DNA of 64,000 nt from Bimastos eiseni (taxonomy: Eukaryota > Annelida > Clitellata > Crassiclitellata > Lumbricidae). The stretch is taken from assembly GCA_959347315.1 (NCBI GenBank), contig OY365808.1, forward strand, positions 4,455,705-4,519,704. The letters are read 5' to 3'. This document shows, one piece after another, positions 22,051 to 34,900 of this stretch (its first letter is position 1; each line of letters begins with the position of its first letter). The notes under the pieces were generated by a model that did not search any database, had not been told where the DNA came from, and saw nothing but the letters and a program-made list of their open reading frames with translations. The position numbers and the translations under genes are program-made.

Positions 22051-23739
22051 AACGCATCTAAACCACGTATGCCACAGCTTTCTTCCCAGATGCAATTTGT
22101 GTCTCATTTTTCTATTTGAAAGATGTTGTTTCACTTAAATGTTCATCTGAGATGTTCTACACAAGAGATTTTGTGCACATAAGTCGTGTAATTTGGTTGT
22201 GATTATGACAAAATTTAGTAAAATTTCAATACTTGGAAATTATTAAATAGTGGTAGCTTTGTTACCAGTAGTACTAGGATTTTTATCTCAGGAAATATAT
22301 TTATTTATAGGGTCCCTAATATTATTTTTAAACCAAAGGTAAAGATACTCCCTAAGATTTAAATATATTATTGTTTCATGTAATAATTCTTTTATTTGTT
22401 TTTAAGTTGTATCTGAAGTGATAAGTATTAATGGTGATTATGTTAACTGTAGAATTATGTTGCATCATGATTTATATTATTTTTTATTTTGGGGGATTTA
22501 TTTATGTTAACTTGGCTAGAAATATTTTTTAAAGCCTTAGACATTTCTGTGCTTTTGTTCCCCTGTAAGAGACATACAATTAATTAGTTTTGAAGGATAA
22601 TGTAAACAGTCTGGAGGTGCTAAAGCAATGATGTGCTCACCACAGTATTACATTTGGCCGGAAAAAAGGGATCGAAGATGTTTGTAAGTCAATATCTTTA
22701 CTTGGTATAGTACACTTTTCATTAGCTATATCATTGTTGTCAGTCTAGATTTTTATGTCTGTGCTGTTTAATTGCAAGACCAAATTACTTCAATCTGAAA
22801 CGTTTGTAAAGTTTAAACCAAATTTCTGAAAAATTATTTAGTTTTACCTGAATAATATATCTGTATTTTACTACCACTTTTAAGCAATCAGCATATTTAT
22901 TATTTTGTATTCAACAGGATAGCTGAAAATTGGAGACAAATATAAAAGTGGATTTAGTAATTATACAATACCAGTTCATATAATTATGTGTCACCCAGAA
23001 AATGTCTGCAAGATCTCTTGTACCTCTAGCCATTTTTTCAACTGTGCACACTTTTGTCTTCGGTGATTTTTCATGCTGTGTGAAGGCTAAAATTAGCCTA
23101 GGCAAGATCCATCTCTATGACTCTAGTCCAAGTAGCAGTAGGTCGATCATGTGGTCTTTTCATACGGGTCCGTTCATGATGGCTCTAGTGTTCTGGTGGT
23201 CGTCATCTTTTGAAGCACGAGAAACATGCCTGTAGCAGAAGCACAGTTTCCATCTTTGGTCAGTTGAAGAGACTGTATCATCAATGTGTCTTTATCAAGG
23301 TATTGCTAACGTGGTTCGAGTTGGGAATCCTGAGGTACCAAATGTCAAAAGTCTCAATCCAGGGCAGCTGTATTGGACCATGTTTGGAAAACTATGCAGA
23401 GTATTGGCAGCACAGCGTACAGAGCTTAGTTTAGTATTCAATAGGATATTCAGTATTTAGTCAAATAACAGATTTTTTTATTCAGGGTGACTAAGGATCT
23501 GTTGAATGCAACAGTACCTGTGGGACTAGCTAAAATAGCTCTGGAAAAGGAAATTCTTCTATTATTGTTACCTCTTTTGATGTTTTTACTATAGTTTTAT
23601 TGTTACTAGGAGATGGATTTTAGAAAAAAAATTTGGTAGGAGATTGAGCTAAACTGGCTCAAAGCTCAAGTCTCAATGAGTTGAATGATCTTGTAGTTGA
23701 TGGCTTATGCGTTGTTTCAGTTTAAAAGTTTACTGTTTA
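22051..23739 (+). other. LRSAM1 3' flank
   Basis: AT-rich sequence probably containing the 3' UTR. Candidate poly(A) signals are ATTAAA at 22242 and later AATAAA-like strings; none has a clear GT-rich downstream element. Open frames at 22911-23434 have no domain and are not called. Confidence 0.4.
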
Positions 23740-23953
23740 GTATCAGTAATCATCAAAAATCATCAAGAAGGAAATGACGCTGGTGTGTGAAAGGAAGAAA
23801 AGAGGGTGCCCAAGAAAAAAATGGATGGATAAGATACACGAAAATACTGGAATGAACCTGGAGGAATTAAGGGATGCGACTTCGGAAAGAAGGAAATGGA
23901 GAAGGTTGATCATGACGGTCACTAGAGTTCAACGAACTGACTGCACAAGGTGA
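23740..23953 (+). mobile_element. RTE-type LINE C-terminal remnant
   Basis: An open stretch from ATG 23774 to TGA 23951 encodes KKRGCPRKKWMDKIHENTG, NLEELRDATSERRKWRR and LIMTVTRVQRTD. This is the recognisable end of RTE-like retrotransposon polyproteins (basic RGRPRKRW motif, then a helix with RxxWR). The reverse transcriptase upstream is missing, so the copy is strongly 5'-truncated. The sister fragment at 63905 comes from a region further upstream in the same type of protein. Confidence 0.7.
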
Positions 23954-24494
23954 CAAGATTAATCATCAAAATCTTTCCTGGGTAATTGGCCTTTAGCCAA
24001 GCAGTTGAAGGGTATATCAAAAACATTTAAATTGAAACAAAGTCATTTGTTTTATTAAACACAGAGTTGAACAGTGCCAAGTTTTAATTGAGTTTTCAGC
24101 ATATTTAAATTAACTGGATGTCATCAAATCCTAATAAAAACTAGGGTACTGATTGAAAATGTTGATATGTGGTTTGTTTGCAATGATTGATAGCACCATT
24201 CCTTTAAACATTTGAAATTGTTGTTAGAGAAGTGATTGTGGAGTTTTAGATTGAAGGGTTTCATTAGTTGAAACGTTTAAGGGTTTTGTTAGTTTTTTTC
24301 AGTTTTTTGGAATTCCTTTACCAATTTTCAATGTTTTGTGTGAAGAATATTTTTAACATCTCTTTTTGGACTGTAATTTCGCTGTATGTCATTGTGGCTT
24401 AATTGTAGGTACGATATTAACTGCCTCCATTGAAGCTAAACAATGTTATCTATCCTTTTCCTTAGTGTGACGATATGTTGTTTTCTGTAACGTG

Positions 24495-25200
24495 TATTCA
24501 TTCACTCATTCATTTTAACAGTTGTGTAGTGCCCCTAAGGATGCAAATTAGCCTTAAGCAACTTGTGAAACAACAGAGGCACATTATTTTTTGGCAACAG
24601 TCGCATCACTAGGGGAAGTGTATTCGACACGGATGGGCTAACAGCGGAAAAGGCACGGCACCGCATGGTCGTGGTGCTTTTACACAGGGAACCAGAAGCT
24701 CGCCACCAGAGGAAGAGCAAAGAACTCCCACCGATAGTTTGGAGCAGAGCTAAGAAGGTATCGCTTGACTGCTCGATAGTTGATGCATAGTGAGATGGGA
24801 AGCCAGTGCAAAGAATCATGCATCTGAGCAGGAGTATATTTAGAGAAGCACCCATTGAGGCAGGCAGCAGAGCAGAGAACCCAGTTGAGATGGGTGATCA
24901 GCGCTGGGGGCAGGCCAACCACGAGAATACAAGCATGGTCGAGTCCGTTGGTAACAAAGGCATGGACTAGGGTAACAGTCATGAGATAGGAAACGAAAAG
25001 CAGTGCACAGTAGGTAAACTGATTGATATGTGATGAATATTCCCTAAGTCTCGGACAGAGTCAAGAACGGCAAGATGCAGAAAAGTTTTAGCTGCCGTGT
25101 ACCGATCAACACCCACCTGTCGTCTTCGACCACCGAGCCAGATGAATTGAGTTTTGAATAGCGTTGAGAGAAGGCGGTTAAAAGCCAACCAGAGAGGGCA
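24495..25200 (-). mobile_element. CR1-like LINE reverse transcriptase fragment
   Basis: Minus-strand frames encode FKTQFIWLGGRRRQ, then DSVRDLGN, then MTVTLVHAFVTNGLDHACIL, LPPALITHLNWV and DSLHWLPISLCINYRAVKRY. These follow the post-catalytic order of CR1-like RTs (KTQFIWLG, VRDLG, TLVHAFVTSRLDYC, LHWLPV). Frames shift twice, so the copy is dead. A TCAT repeat and CTTAGGGGCAC tail (about 24497-24540) mark its 3' end. It is a different subfamily from the copy at 1.7-2.8 kb. Confidence 0.75.
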
Positions 25201-28200
25201 TCAATAGCAATGCATATTGTATAATTGAAGTTTAGTGTCTGGTATGTTAGTCAGTGGCAGCAGTGTGAATATATTGTGGTTTATTAGCGCTGCAGTGCTA
25301 TCTCATTAATTAATATATTGTGGTTTATTAGCGCTTACAGTGCTATCTTACTAATAAATATATTGTGGTTTATTTATTGTTCACTACTGACTGATTTTGC
25401 ACTGCAACACTTAGCAAGCACTGCAGTGCTATCTTACTAATTAATTATGATATTATTAGCTGTAGCATTGTTACTCACTTTTAATACACCAAAGGCTAAT
25501 ACACAAAGATGATTTAAATTATTATAATAAATTATGTTCTTAAGTCGATTTTGGTAAATTACGCTTTGTCATTGATTTACTGATAACATATTATTATGTT
25601 ACAGAATAATCTGGTTAAAGATGAAATTCAGAAATTGATGAAATGCATATTTCAGTGCTGGATAAATAAGTTGAACTTTGTCAAGTTCATATCTTGCCCT
25701 GAAGATAACCACGTGAACATACAGTGTCAAAATTAGTAATAATTAAATAGTGTTGTCCAATTGTCATCCTGGAGAATAATTGAATTGTCAATATTTGTTG
25801 TAAATATGTTAAGTTGCAGAATGTAAAAATGCTAAACTGTTATATTATTCACGTATTTGTCGTTTAAACTTTATATATATTAGTAGAGTGATTGTAACAT
25901 AGGCATATCTTTTGCCATTCATCATATCAACAATGCACAGTGTGGATTCATTTACATGAGGTCATCAGACCTTATGATACAATATTGAACGAGGTCACAC
26001 CCGTAGGAAGGGATAACACAGAAAGTAAGGATTTAGGGGTGCTGCACTGCAGTTCATATTTAGTGTATAAGCTGTTACAGTATGTTTAAGGTATGTTTTG
26101 CACATAAGACCACTTCATAGTATACACAAAAGGAGCATATAAATTAGGAGCAGGTCCACACTGTAGCTGCTTGTTGATCACTGTTTTGTTAATGTTCCTC
26201 AACAACTGTTGCTCATTTCTAATCCCAGCTTTTTCTAACAGGTCTTGACTGCCAGGTTTCACGACATGTTTACGAGCCATAATTGCCTACTAGTTTCTTT
26301 TTTTAAACTCTACTCTTGTCAGTATTTTACTTGCTTTCTTCTTTTGCGAACCATTATAATTAACCTTCTATCATTGTCCTAGTTGGTTTCATGTAACATA
26401 AGCCTTGAAAGCAATGTGGTTATTCTTAAATAGGCACGAAAGAACAGTTAGCCGTGAAAGAGAAGGAGACAGAATTATTTCGTGAATGTGGAATTGTGGA
26501 CGGATGATTTGACGAATGGCAGAGATCTGTACATAATTGTTGTTATTATGATCCCACTTTGGAACAACAGATGGTGTTAGACAATGCTCGGTTGATTTAA
26601 AATACTGGTTAACTGAAAATACTTAAATGCATTGTTCCTGCTTAGAAACTGGAAACTGTGGAGTGTGGGAGTAACGATAACTTCTGTTTAACAAGCTTCA
26701 CCAGAGCACAGATTATGATATAATGTCCCTTGGTATGAATCTCAAAATTTAATTCAAAGTTGTAGCATAACTTTTCATTATGCAAGCTCACTGTAGCATG
26801 ATACTTAAAACATTTGTAATAATAATAATGCATCAAAAGGTAACTTTTTCAATCTGAAATATTGTGTCACGTTTATGAGTTGAAACCCTTTTCATTGGGG
26901 TTCAGAATGTGAATTTCTTTATTTCAGTTTTATTTTTGTTTGAATTAAAAGGCATTTGGTTGTAATGTAAATTGAATTGTTATGTGATCGGTGTTGTAAT
27001 TTGTGTTAACTGTGAAAGGTCAGCCGTTGTGTCAACTGTTGTGAAACTGTATTTGGCTCATTCTTCATTTGCAGAAGTTCAGAATTTGATCTGTTTCTAG
27101 TGAGAGCCTGCATTCCTTGTATGCTCGTAGGGTCTATGCTTGATAGAGCAACCTGTAAGAGCACCTCTCATAACATTACAAGTTTGGATATCTTGACTAA
27201 CTAAATAGATGCCACATAGGTGTACGCTAAGGTGTCCCTTAGATGTAGCGTTTGTGGGAAAATCCTAGTGTCGTTCACAAAATCTACTAGATACATAGGT
27301 TAAGTTTAACTGCATGGTGAGCAGAGACATATTATAATTAATTGTTAACTTCTCCAGCACCAGTATCTAATGCCGAAGGCATCAGTCAATGTTGCTCCAA
27401 AGCCATAATCACATCAACCTCGGTCCATGGAAACTTTGACATGGAATCCAAAATGAAGTGCTGCATAGGTTGTTACGTGGTACTTGTCTAGATATCTAGA
27501 TATCTAGACCCGAGATGATTTTCTATTTCATGTAATTTACCGATAATCATTAATATGTATAATCAATATTTCACATATATGGCTGTGATGATATGGTGTA
27601 ATGAGATTAAGATATAATAAAGGAGTTTTTACCTATGAATGATTTTGTAATTATGGCATGAAAGTTACATCTAATTAATCACATGTTACCTGTTTCGAGT
27701 TTTATTATGACATCAGTTTACGATTGGCAAACTGTTACTCAAAAGCTAGGACTGCCACTGGCTCAGACTCATTGTTATTGTAAGTAGGCACTGGTTTTTA
27801 ATGCTTGGAAATTAGTGTTTTATACCATTACGATTTGGTATTTTGTCAGTTGGTTAGTGTTCTTTGCTGTTGCATGAATTGAGTGGGTCTTGGGAATTTT
27901 TTTATGAATTTTTATTGGTGTTGTGCAATTTTCTGTATTTTACTGACACCGAGTTGTGTTTGAAGTTGTTGCTTGGATTTTATAATCAGTTGTTTTGTTC
28001 CTTCTGCATAAGATTCATGAAAATTGGTATAGTTGTTCAGTTATAAATGTAGTGTCTGGTTTTCTGTAAATATTTTCTGTCTAATGCTTGCCTGAATTAC
28101 AGGTACCATATATAGCACAAACTGTTTTCTATATAGGTATTTTGTATTGAATTTCTATGTTAATCCTGAGTGGCAATTAGATATATCTGTTTTATGGATT

Positions 28201-28700
28201 GCAACTTACTATAGCAAAGTCAGAGGTCTCATGGCACTAAATGTCCTCAAGGCTGTGCAAATCCATGCCTAGAATTAAGAAGTCAGCAATCCTGAAGTGG
28301 TCAAAGCCGTGAGGTGGGACGCAAATGAGCCAGGATGATTAGAGGTCATTTGCTATAAAGTCATTCGACCACAAGTCAACGCCATATCTATGCCAAGAAA
28401 ATGATTAACCCATTGTGCAATAGGTTTAGGTCATTATTTGGTGGAGGCCTTGACTGTGTTATGTGTAATATTATATAAGCCTATTGTATGATATAGACAT
28501 GAAGATATTTAAGTGTATGTTCTTGTTTCGCCTTTCTAATCAATTGAATTGGTTTTGATTGTTGTGAATTTCAATTGTGTTCTGTTAACGCTTTTACTGC
28601 ATCATGTGATTCAGTACTCAATTTTGCTGGTTGAGAATCAGTTGAGTGGATATTGTTTGATGTATGAATGGAGTTAAAGTTGATGGATGGTTAGTGGGAT
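25201..28700. other. Gene-free AT-rich stretch
   Basis: No exon-like block is recognised. A short near-duplication (ATATTGTGGTTTATTAGCGC with TGCAGTGCTATCT) repeats around 25277, 25313 and 25430. A 24-bp perfect palindrome lies at 27486-27509. The rest shows no structure I can name. Confidence 0.5.
27486..27509. repeat. 24-bp perfect palindrome
   Basis: The 24 bases starting GTCTAGATATC equal their own reverse complement, and are built from overlapping TCTAGA and GATATC hexamers (TAGATATC units). There is no spacer, so it can form a short cruciform. Confidence 0.9.
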
Positions 28701-28720
28701 ACTTCAATACTTGTCAGCAT

Positions 28721-28866
28721 GCCCACGCAGAGGCGGCGATCCCGGTGGGGTCGAGGGGACACCTGTTACAGAAAGGGAACACGTTATACATGTGACCCCC
28801 AAATTTCCTGCCCCTCTCATTGGGTGTCCCTCACCTGTTAAACGAGATCGCCGCCTATGTGCCCAC
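28721..28866. mobile_element. Small foldback element with 11-bp terminal inverted repeats
   Basis: AGGCGGCGATC at 28731-28741 is perfectly inverted at 28846-28856. GCCCAC lies four bases outside each end (28721-28726 and 28861-28866) in direct orientation. Internal sequence also partly folds (GGGTCGAGGGGACACC against GGGTGTCCCTC). Size and structure suggest a MITE-like or snapback element; the family is unknown. Confidence 0.5.
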
Positions 28867-29039
28867 ATTTAACTCATAATTATAGAGGACCTACTTAGAG
28901 TTCTAATTTTTATAGGGCCCATCAATTGTCCATGAAGATGTTATAGGGTGATCTTGACAAAGTGTATGGTGGGCTGTAAGTTACAATTTTTTTATTTTTA
29001 ATCAATAGGATATATAGGCCAAAGTGCATTTACTAACGA

Positions 29040-29125
29040 CGTTTAGGGTTTATAATTAGGGATTGCAAATACGGAATTTTCGGAATTCTGGAAATTCCGG
29101 AATTTTTCCAACTTGAATTTCGGAA
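29040..29125. repeat. CGGAATT-rich self-complementary cluster
   Basis: GGAATTTTCGGAATTCTGG and AAATTCCGGAATTTTTCC overlap into a near-palindrome, with another TTTCGGAATTGAAATTA beyond. It resembles the end of a DNA transposon, but no matching opposite end was found. Confidence 0.35.
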
Positions 29126-29364
29126 TTGAAATTATGGATCTGAATGGCTTTCAGGCCTATTATCGTTATTGTCATGATTCATGGAACAATGCCAACAACT
29201 GCGAAACTTCGCAAAATAGACAAAGAACTTGCTGCACAGTTGGACGACTATAAAGATGATCATGAAAGTTTAATATGTTGTGGGGGTCTATGTACGTCTG
29301 GCTGTATGTCTGCGTGCCTGCATCTTATATGTTCGCTCCTGATATACTTTTAGCTGAAGCGACT

Positions 29365-29975
29365 CTGTGCCATCAGACGATCGGTCTCTTCCTCTGTCGT
29401 TACCACCATATATAGTTCATCAGTTTGCCTGTTCTCGCCTAGACTACTGCAACACACTTCTAATGGGTAATGGGCCTACCGAAACAGCGTCTTTCTCCCC
29501 TTCAATCGATCTTAAATGCTTCCGCTACATGTGTGCTCATAGCCCGACTCCCTCGCTTTGTACACATCTCTGTATGCTTGAAGTCTTGCACTGGATTGTT
29601 TCCTGTAAAAGCACGTATCCACTGCAAGATCCTTTCTATAGTTTCCAGAGCCCAGTTAGGCTGCGCCCCGAGATATCTCTCTAACTATTTGCGAAATCCG
29701 TTATCTGCAACTTCATCTCGTTCTTTGCGCTCTGTTGATCGTCTTGATTGTTTCGTGCTTAGGACTAAGACTGCCCTCGCCCAACACCAGTTGTGGGTCG
29801 ATATACTCGGAATGACCTTCCTCCATCTTTAAGGACTAAACTAACGACTGGATTCTCTAGAATCGGCTTCTCACTCTTTAAAAGACGCTTCTTTTCCCCG
29901 CAGTTTCTGTGTTGACAGCGCCTCTGAATAGTTCCTCTTCAAGAGGCGCTATATAAATCTAAAGATTCGATAGCT
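29365..29975 (+). mobile_element. CR1-like LINE 3' fragment with SINE-like tail
   Basis: Frame 1 encodes VHQFACSRLDYCNTLLMGNG. After a frameshift, frame 2 encodes LQSILNASATCVLIARLPRF, then GLFPVKARIHCKIL, RAQLGCAPRYLSNYL and SRSLRSVDRLDCFVLRTKTA, the usual order of a CR1-like C-terminus. The end reads GCGCCTCTGAATAGTTCCTC and AAGAGGCGCTATATAAATCT (about 29919-29960). That tail is shared with short SINE-like insertions elsewhere in the window. Confidence 0.7.
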
Positions 29976-32600
29976 GAAAAGTTCCTACGTGTGTATTTGA
30001 AACACACGCATACATCATTTCTAGACTTCGGCCAATATAAACACCTACGGCCGCGATCGCACGATCGTGTTATTCCGCAGGATAATATCCTATTACTAGT
30101 ATGCTGAACCTTTCAAATTTGCCGTGCACTAAAGTGCGAATAGACAGTTGGTCAAATAAGGGATATACTTACTTACCAGAGAAGCGCTTCAACTTTGCGA
30201 AAGGTCAATTAAATGACGCAGTATACCTATAGATTACGTCTACGTCTTGTCTCACGCATAGCTGCTTGAAATAAGACAGACCATTGACGTCATTACAAAA
30301 TGACAGCGTTGCACCGCATGGGCGTCCATGGAAACGTTGGACAGTGGCATTAAATTTTTTAAATGTCACAAATTTTCTGAAAATCTGCAGATATTCATTG
30401 AAATTCTTCATATTTCTGCAGTGCCAAGAGATATTTCGACTGAATCTTCATCGAAGTACAGCAGGTAATCTTAATTTATTAGAAAACACCTTTTTTGATC
30501 GAAATTTGCAATTTAGAGAATGATGCAACGATTTGCAGGCCTAGGTTAAAAGTTTCGAAGAAACGCCTTCGATCACACTCATTATGGCTTCCGTAGGACC
30601 TCAAGAAATAATTTGTATGCTTTTAAATTTAAGTTTTAATAATAAAAAAATGTATGCTTGAGCATTATTTGAATAAGCTATAATATTTTAGTGATAGTGA
30701 GTTTTTATACAAAAAGATAATTTTAATTATGAGATTTTTATATCTCATCTTTGAATTTAATTTGATATTTAAATTCAGTTGAGTAAGTTGATCAAAGTAG
30801 CCTATGCTTTTATAGTTTTGAATTTAAGTTTATTTATTTAATTTCTTATGATAATTGTTTAGGCCTATATCAAATTAATTCTTTGTTTTATTTTGAGTAG
30901 ACTTAGTTATCGAGACTCGGTGACTTCTAAGCGCAATAATTATTTTTTTGCATTAAACCATTTTATTTTTTGCTTCTGAATGCATCGGAAAACGATTTGC
31001 TTCTTTCGACTGGAGCCACGAGGAGGACGATGATTGAACGGAAGAATCTCGGCCGGAGGAGGTGAATTTTTAATTATGCTGATGTTTTAAATGGGTCTAT
31101 CAGCTTGGCTTATTAGGCTTAGACTAGTTATCTCAAATGAAAAGTCTTGAAATAGTTCGCAGGCCGTTTAGACTCGATGACTTATAGGACTAATTATAGT
31201 TCTAGGCCTATATAGCGAATACCGGCAAGCGTACACAGCCATTTAATTAAGCAGCCTAATTCACTTTGGAGATACTTTAAAATACGTTCACCTCTAAATA
31301 GCATAAATAACTTAGAGAAAGCTGATGGGTGACTTCAACTATCAGTTTAGCTATTATACGCGTAATCTCGAGATTTCTACAGCGTCCACAAATTCCCTAG
31401 CACGACCTCGCTATAAAGTAGTTCTTATGATTCCAAAAGGTTGAGTTATATGACCTATTGGAAATTTCAAGTGTAGTGGGTTATTTTTCTTGGCTTGATT
31501 GTGTAGACCTAAGCTCATTGTTTATTTAACAATTGGCTGATACTTAATTGCAGCTTCAATTCGTTAATAAACTATTTCATTTTACAATTTGATCTTGCTT
31601 ATAATGGGTATAAAAAATTGTCATTTGCAAAGAAGAATAATGCATGTTTGGTTAATCATTTTATCTATAATGTTCCTAACTAAAATACAGAACATTTCTG
31701 ACAGTAGAATATTCATCTTTGCACGCATAGAAGTTTAGTGGTTGCCTGGTTGGTCTACAATATTGAAGTCGGGGCTCATATAACTGCCGGGGCTCAAATT
31801 TCATTGGAAATATCTGTTAGGACATGCGCCTCCCAGCCAACTCCTCTGTAATGAGAAGTTCCTAGCATGGAAGACTTGCGTAGAGTTGCTCTCTTGGTAA
31901 TGTAGACTGATGAAAGACTGTGTCGCTCTGTAGTTCTACATAGGTCTCGTGCACGCTCGATTTTTCTTCCATTATGCAAATGAAAGTTTTTTATGCCCGT
32001 TATAAGCAAGAGCAAATTGTAAAATGAGACTTTAAACCGTTGGAGATTTATTCACCCACAATACCATAATCATTAAATATAGAAGGCGATAGGAAAAACA
32101 TAAAAATAGGACAGACTTTGGGGTACTGGTAGGCAATGAGCACCAAATAGGTTTTGCCCCAGGTTTAAAACTGGGGCCGCTGCCCACTGCCCCAACTTGT
32201 TACACCTCTGGTACCAACTAATGTACAGAATAGATAGGTTAAGCTATAACACTCTGACTTGCTGTGCACCGAATGCGATGTATAGGCCACTGATGTTGGT
32301 GTTCAGTACCTATAGTATTGGGATGGGTTGCTGTCGGTGTAGTGTCCAATGGCGATTGGCAACGAGTTCCCTTACAGTTTAAAAATTGTGGACTTCATAA
32401 GCCCAGACAACGCTAGCAAACAGTCTATGCATGTCGGCCTGAGACATTTTTAACCTGTAGGCGTTTACATTATTTTCCTTACAATGTTTGTCGACTTTAA
32501 GAAACTCAATTAAAGCGCTATGTAAATTTACACAACATCAGCGTATTGATAAATTACACAGGTCAGAGAACTTCGGCAGTTATGATATTTCCCGCCCTTG
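29976..32600. other. Gene-free stretch
   Basis: AT-rich and without convincing exons; open frames at 30205-30523 and 31794-32382 show no domain or codon pattern. A GC-richer spot around 31010-31070 (GGAGCCACGAGGAGGACGATG) has no supporting features. Confidence 0.4.
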
Positions 32601-32604
32601 CCGC

Positions 32605-32960
32605 CTGTCAGCTCTGTCAGCTCTGGCACCGTCAATCCCTGACAGGTCGTTTCTTCTGACCATCAGTATATTTTCTATATCCCGACTTTTAATCTGTTTT
32701 TGGATCTTTCAATTCTGGTGAGTTTGCCAGGGCTGGAAGCTCCGTAAGACATGGCACCGTCGCCACTGACACCGCAAATCTGTTATCTGATATGTGGCTC
32801 TAGCTGTTGTTCTCGACTTGTATTCGAGGACAACAGCTAGTCCGTCCGCCTGTCAGCTCTGGTACCGTCAATCCCTGACAAGGTCATTTCTTCTGACTGT
32901 CAGTATACTTTCCATATGCTCTCTGCCAGGACTTTAATCTATCTTTGGATCTTTCATTTG
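32605..32960 (+). repeat. Duplicated ~110-bp segment flanking a hairpin
   Basis: The segment at about 32605-32715 (CTGTCAGCTCTGGCACCGTC, AATCCCTGACAGGTC, TTTCTTCTGACCATCAGTAT, TTTTGGATCTTTCA) recurs diverged at 32850-32960. Between them lies an inverted repeat: 32800-32816 pairs with 32824-32840 (CTAGCTGTTGTTCTCGA against TCGAGGACAACAGCTAG, one mismatch). Confidence 0.7.
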
Positions 32961-33090
32961 CTTGCTTCGAGACCTTTGATGCAGTGAAGCACTGGAGAGT
33001 GACCCTCGCCACTCGATGGATCGCAATTCCGGACAGGAGCGATGAAGACGATCCAGTTGACCGACTCTCGTGGATACAGCTAGGTTAGTT

Positions 33091-34535
33091 TGAGTTTTTA
33101 TGAAGTTTTAAGACGAATATGATAGATTGGTTGTTGATTAATTTTTCAAGCTGCATAGAAAATGCTAATGACCTCGTATCGATCAAGATAATATTATCCA
33201 GATTTATCTATGTAATATTATCCAAATGATCTAAGCATGCGTTAGGCTTCACTGCCATTAATTGTCGTTTCCCCTTCTCTTTTCTTTGCCGCCACCTGCA
33301 TGCCGCTCTTCTCTCTATTTACTTCTGTAGGCCCTATCTATACACTGTTGTGGCGTAAGACTATCACTTTCAACTTGCATGTCCACTGTATTCTGGCTTT
33401 CTGTTTTCGGTCTGTTGGAGTTATGCTGGATCGTCCATTGGCTAATGAATTTTGATGGTGAGTTCACTGGAATTAAGTGACCATGGATCGATGTCTCGAA
33501 CAATAAGAGTGACACCGACGCTAAAGAATGTATGTATGCATGCATGCATTAGGCTATTTTTATAGCGCCTTATAAGAACCTCTCGAAGACGAATCCATTA
33601 ACACAACTTAGGCCTAATATTTTAATACTATCTTTCTCTGATTTCGGTGTAATATGTCGTACTCCCAGTTTTACTTTAGATCTCTTAATTTCTATTTTCT
33701 TTTATTTCTTAATTTGACTCTGTCTTGTTTTTAGTGTCCTCTTTTATTGCTGCCTTTTTAGGGATTGCTGTGAATGCACGTATGTTTAAGATCTGTGGTT
33801 TTTTCATTGTGTCTGTTGATTGTCTTCACACATCAACAATTCATTAACTTACCATTTTAGATATCTAGATACATCGGTAGAGAATGGCCAACCGTATGCA
33901 AATCTGCTGCCAAGTCTTGAAGGGCAAGTGCTGCCACCTGCCTACCTTACATGCAGCACACAATGTCATTACGAACAGCAAGATCTGCTGTTTCTGTCGA
34001 ACGAATCGGCTTATTTAGTCTGAAATTAAGAGATCATCATCATGGAGTTCAAAGATAGTTCGGTGTTGACCTGAGGTCTGCGATCAACACACAACTACCT
34101 TCTAAGTCCATGCTTGAGAAACGTGATGGCCAAGTGCATCACATTTCTCTGTAGGGCCTTAGAATCAAAATGAATGCATTTGGGTAGTCCATTCACGGAA
34201 AGTCCCTCAAGCAGTTTTACTTTCCAATTTCACCTTATGACTCGAAGGTAACCAAATCGTCACGTATCATTAAGGCCTTTCTCGCTTTTTAATGACAAAA
34301 GTGATTATAAATCTCTGTTTCGTAGGAATTCCTATCGCTGGCATATTTTAACTACATCTCTCGTTCTCAATACTCTCTGTGCATCTCCCTTATTATTGTT
34401 TTTTTAGAGTTTTACTTTCAGTTTCATGCTTGTTGAATCTTTGTCAGCATAACTACTTTAGTCGTCACACTAGTATTCTATTTGTCTGTCTTTGTAATTA
34501 CCTGTTTATCTGGCTTTTTCTATATAGGTATAGGC
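33091..34535. other. Gene-free stretch
   Basis: Contains a SINE-like spot at 33540-33600 (TGCATGCATTAGGC, TTTTATAGCGCCTTATAAG, CTCTCGAAGACG), related to one at 38596-38640. A frame at 33820-34023 follows a possible acceptor (CCATTTTAG) but has no partner exon in a compatible phase. Confidence 0.4.
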
Positions 34536-34544
34536 CTATATGTA

Positions 34545-34900
34545 TATCTATCGGTCTCTATGTATGTATGTATGCATGTATTTATGTATGTATGTTTGTA
34601 TGTATGTATATATATGTATGTATGCATGTATGTATGTATGTATGTATGTATGTAAGTATGTATGTATGTATGTATGTATGTATGCATGCATATCTGTCTG
34701 TGCCTGTATCTCATTATATCTATGTATGTATGCATTTTTGTCTGTCTGCCTAATTATTTGCATGTCTGTCTGTTCACCTGCCTAATTGTCTGCCTGCATA
34801 TCTGTCTAACTATCTGTATGTATGCATGTATGCCTGCATCTCTATCTACCTGTGTGTTGGTGTGTCTGTCTGTCTATCTCTCTGTCTGTCTATATATGCC
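34545..34900 (+). repeat. TATG/TGTC microsatellite
   Basis: A long TATG-type tract (about 34558-34690) passes into CTGT/CTGC-rich sequence (to about 34900). Both strands give MYVC- or HTYIHT-type frames that are not genes. Confidence 0.9.

Noticed and set aside
33820..34023. 67-codon frame after a possible acceptor, as a second exon for the frame at 32.9 kb
   Set aside because: Phases do not match: the required phase gives an immediate stop.
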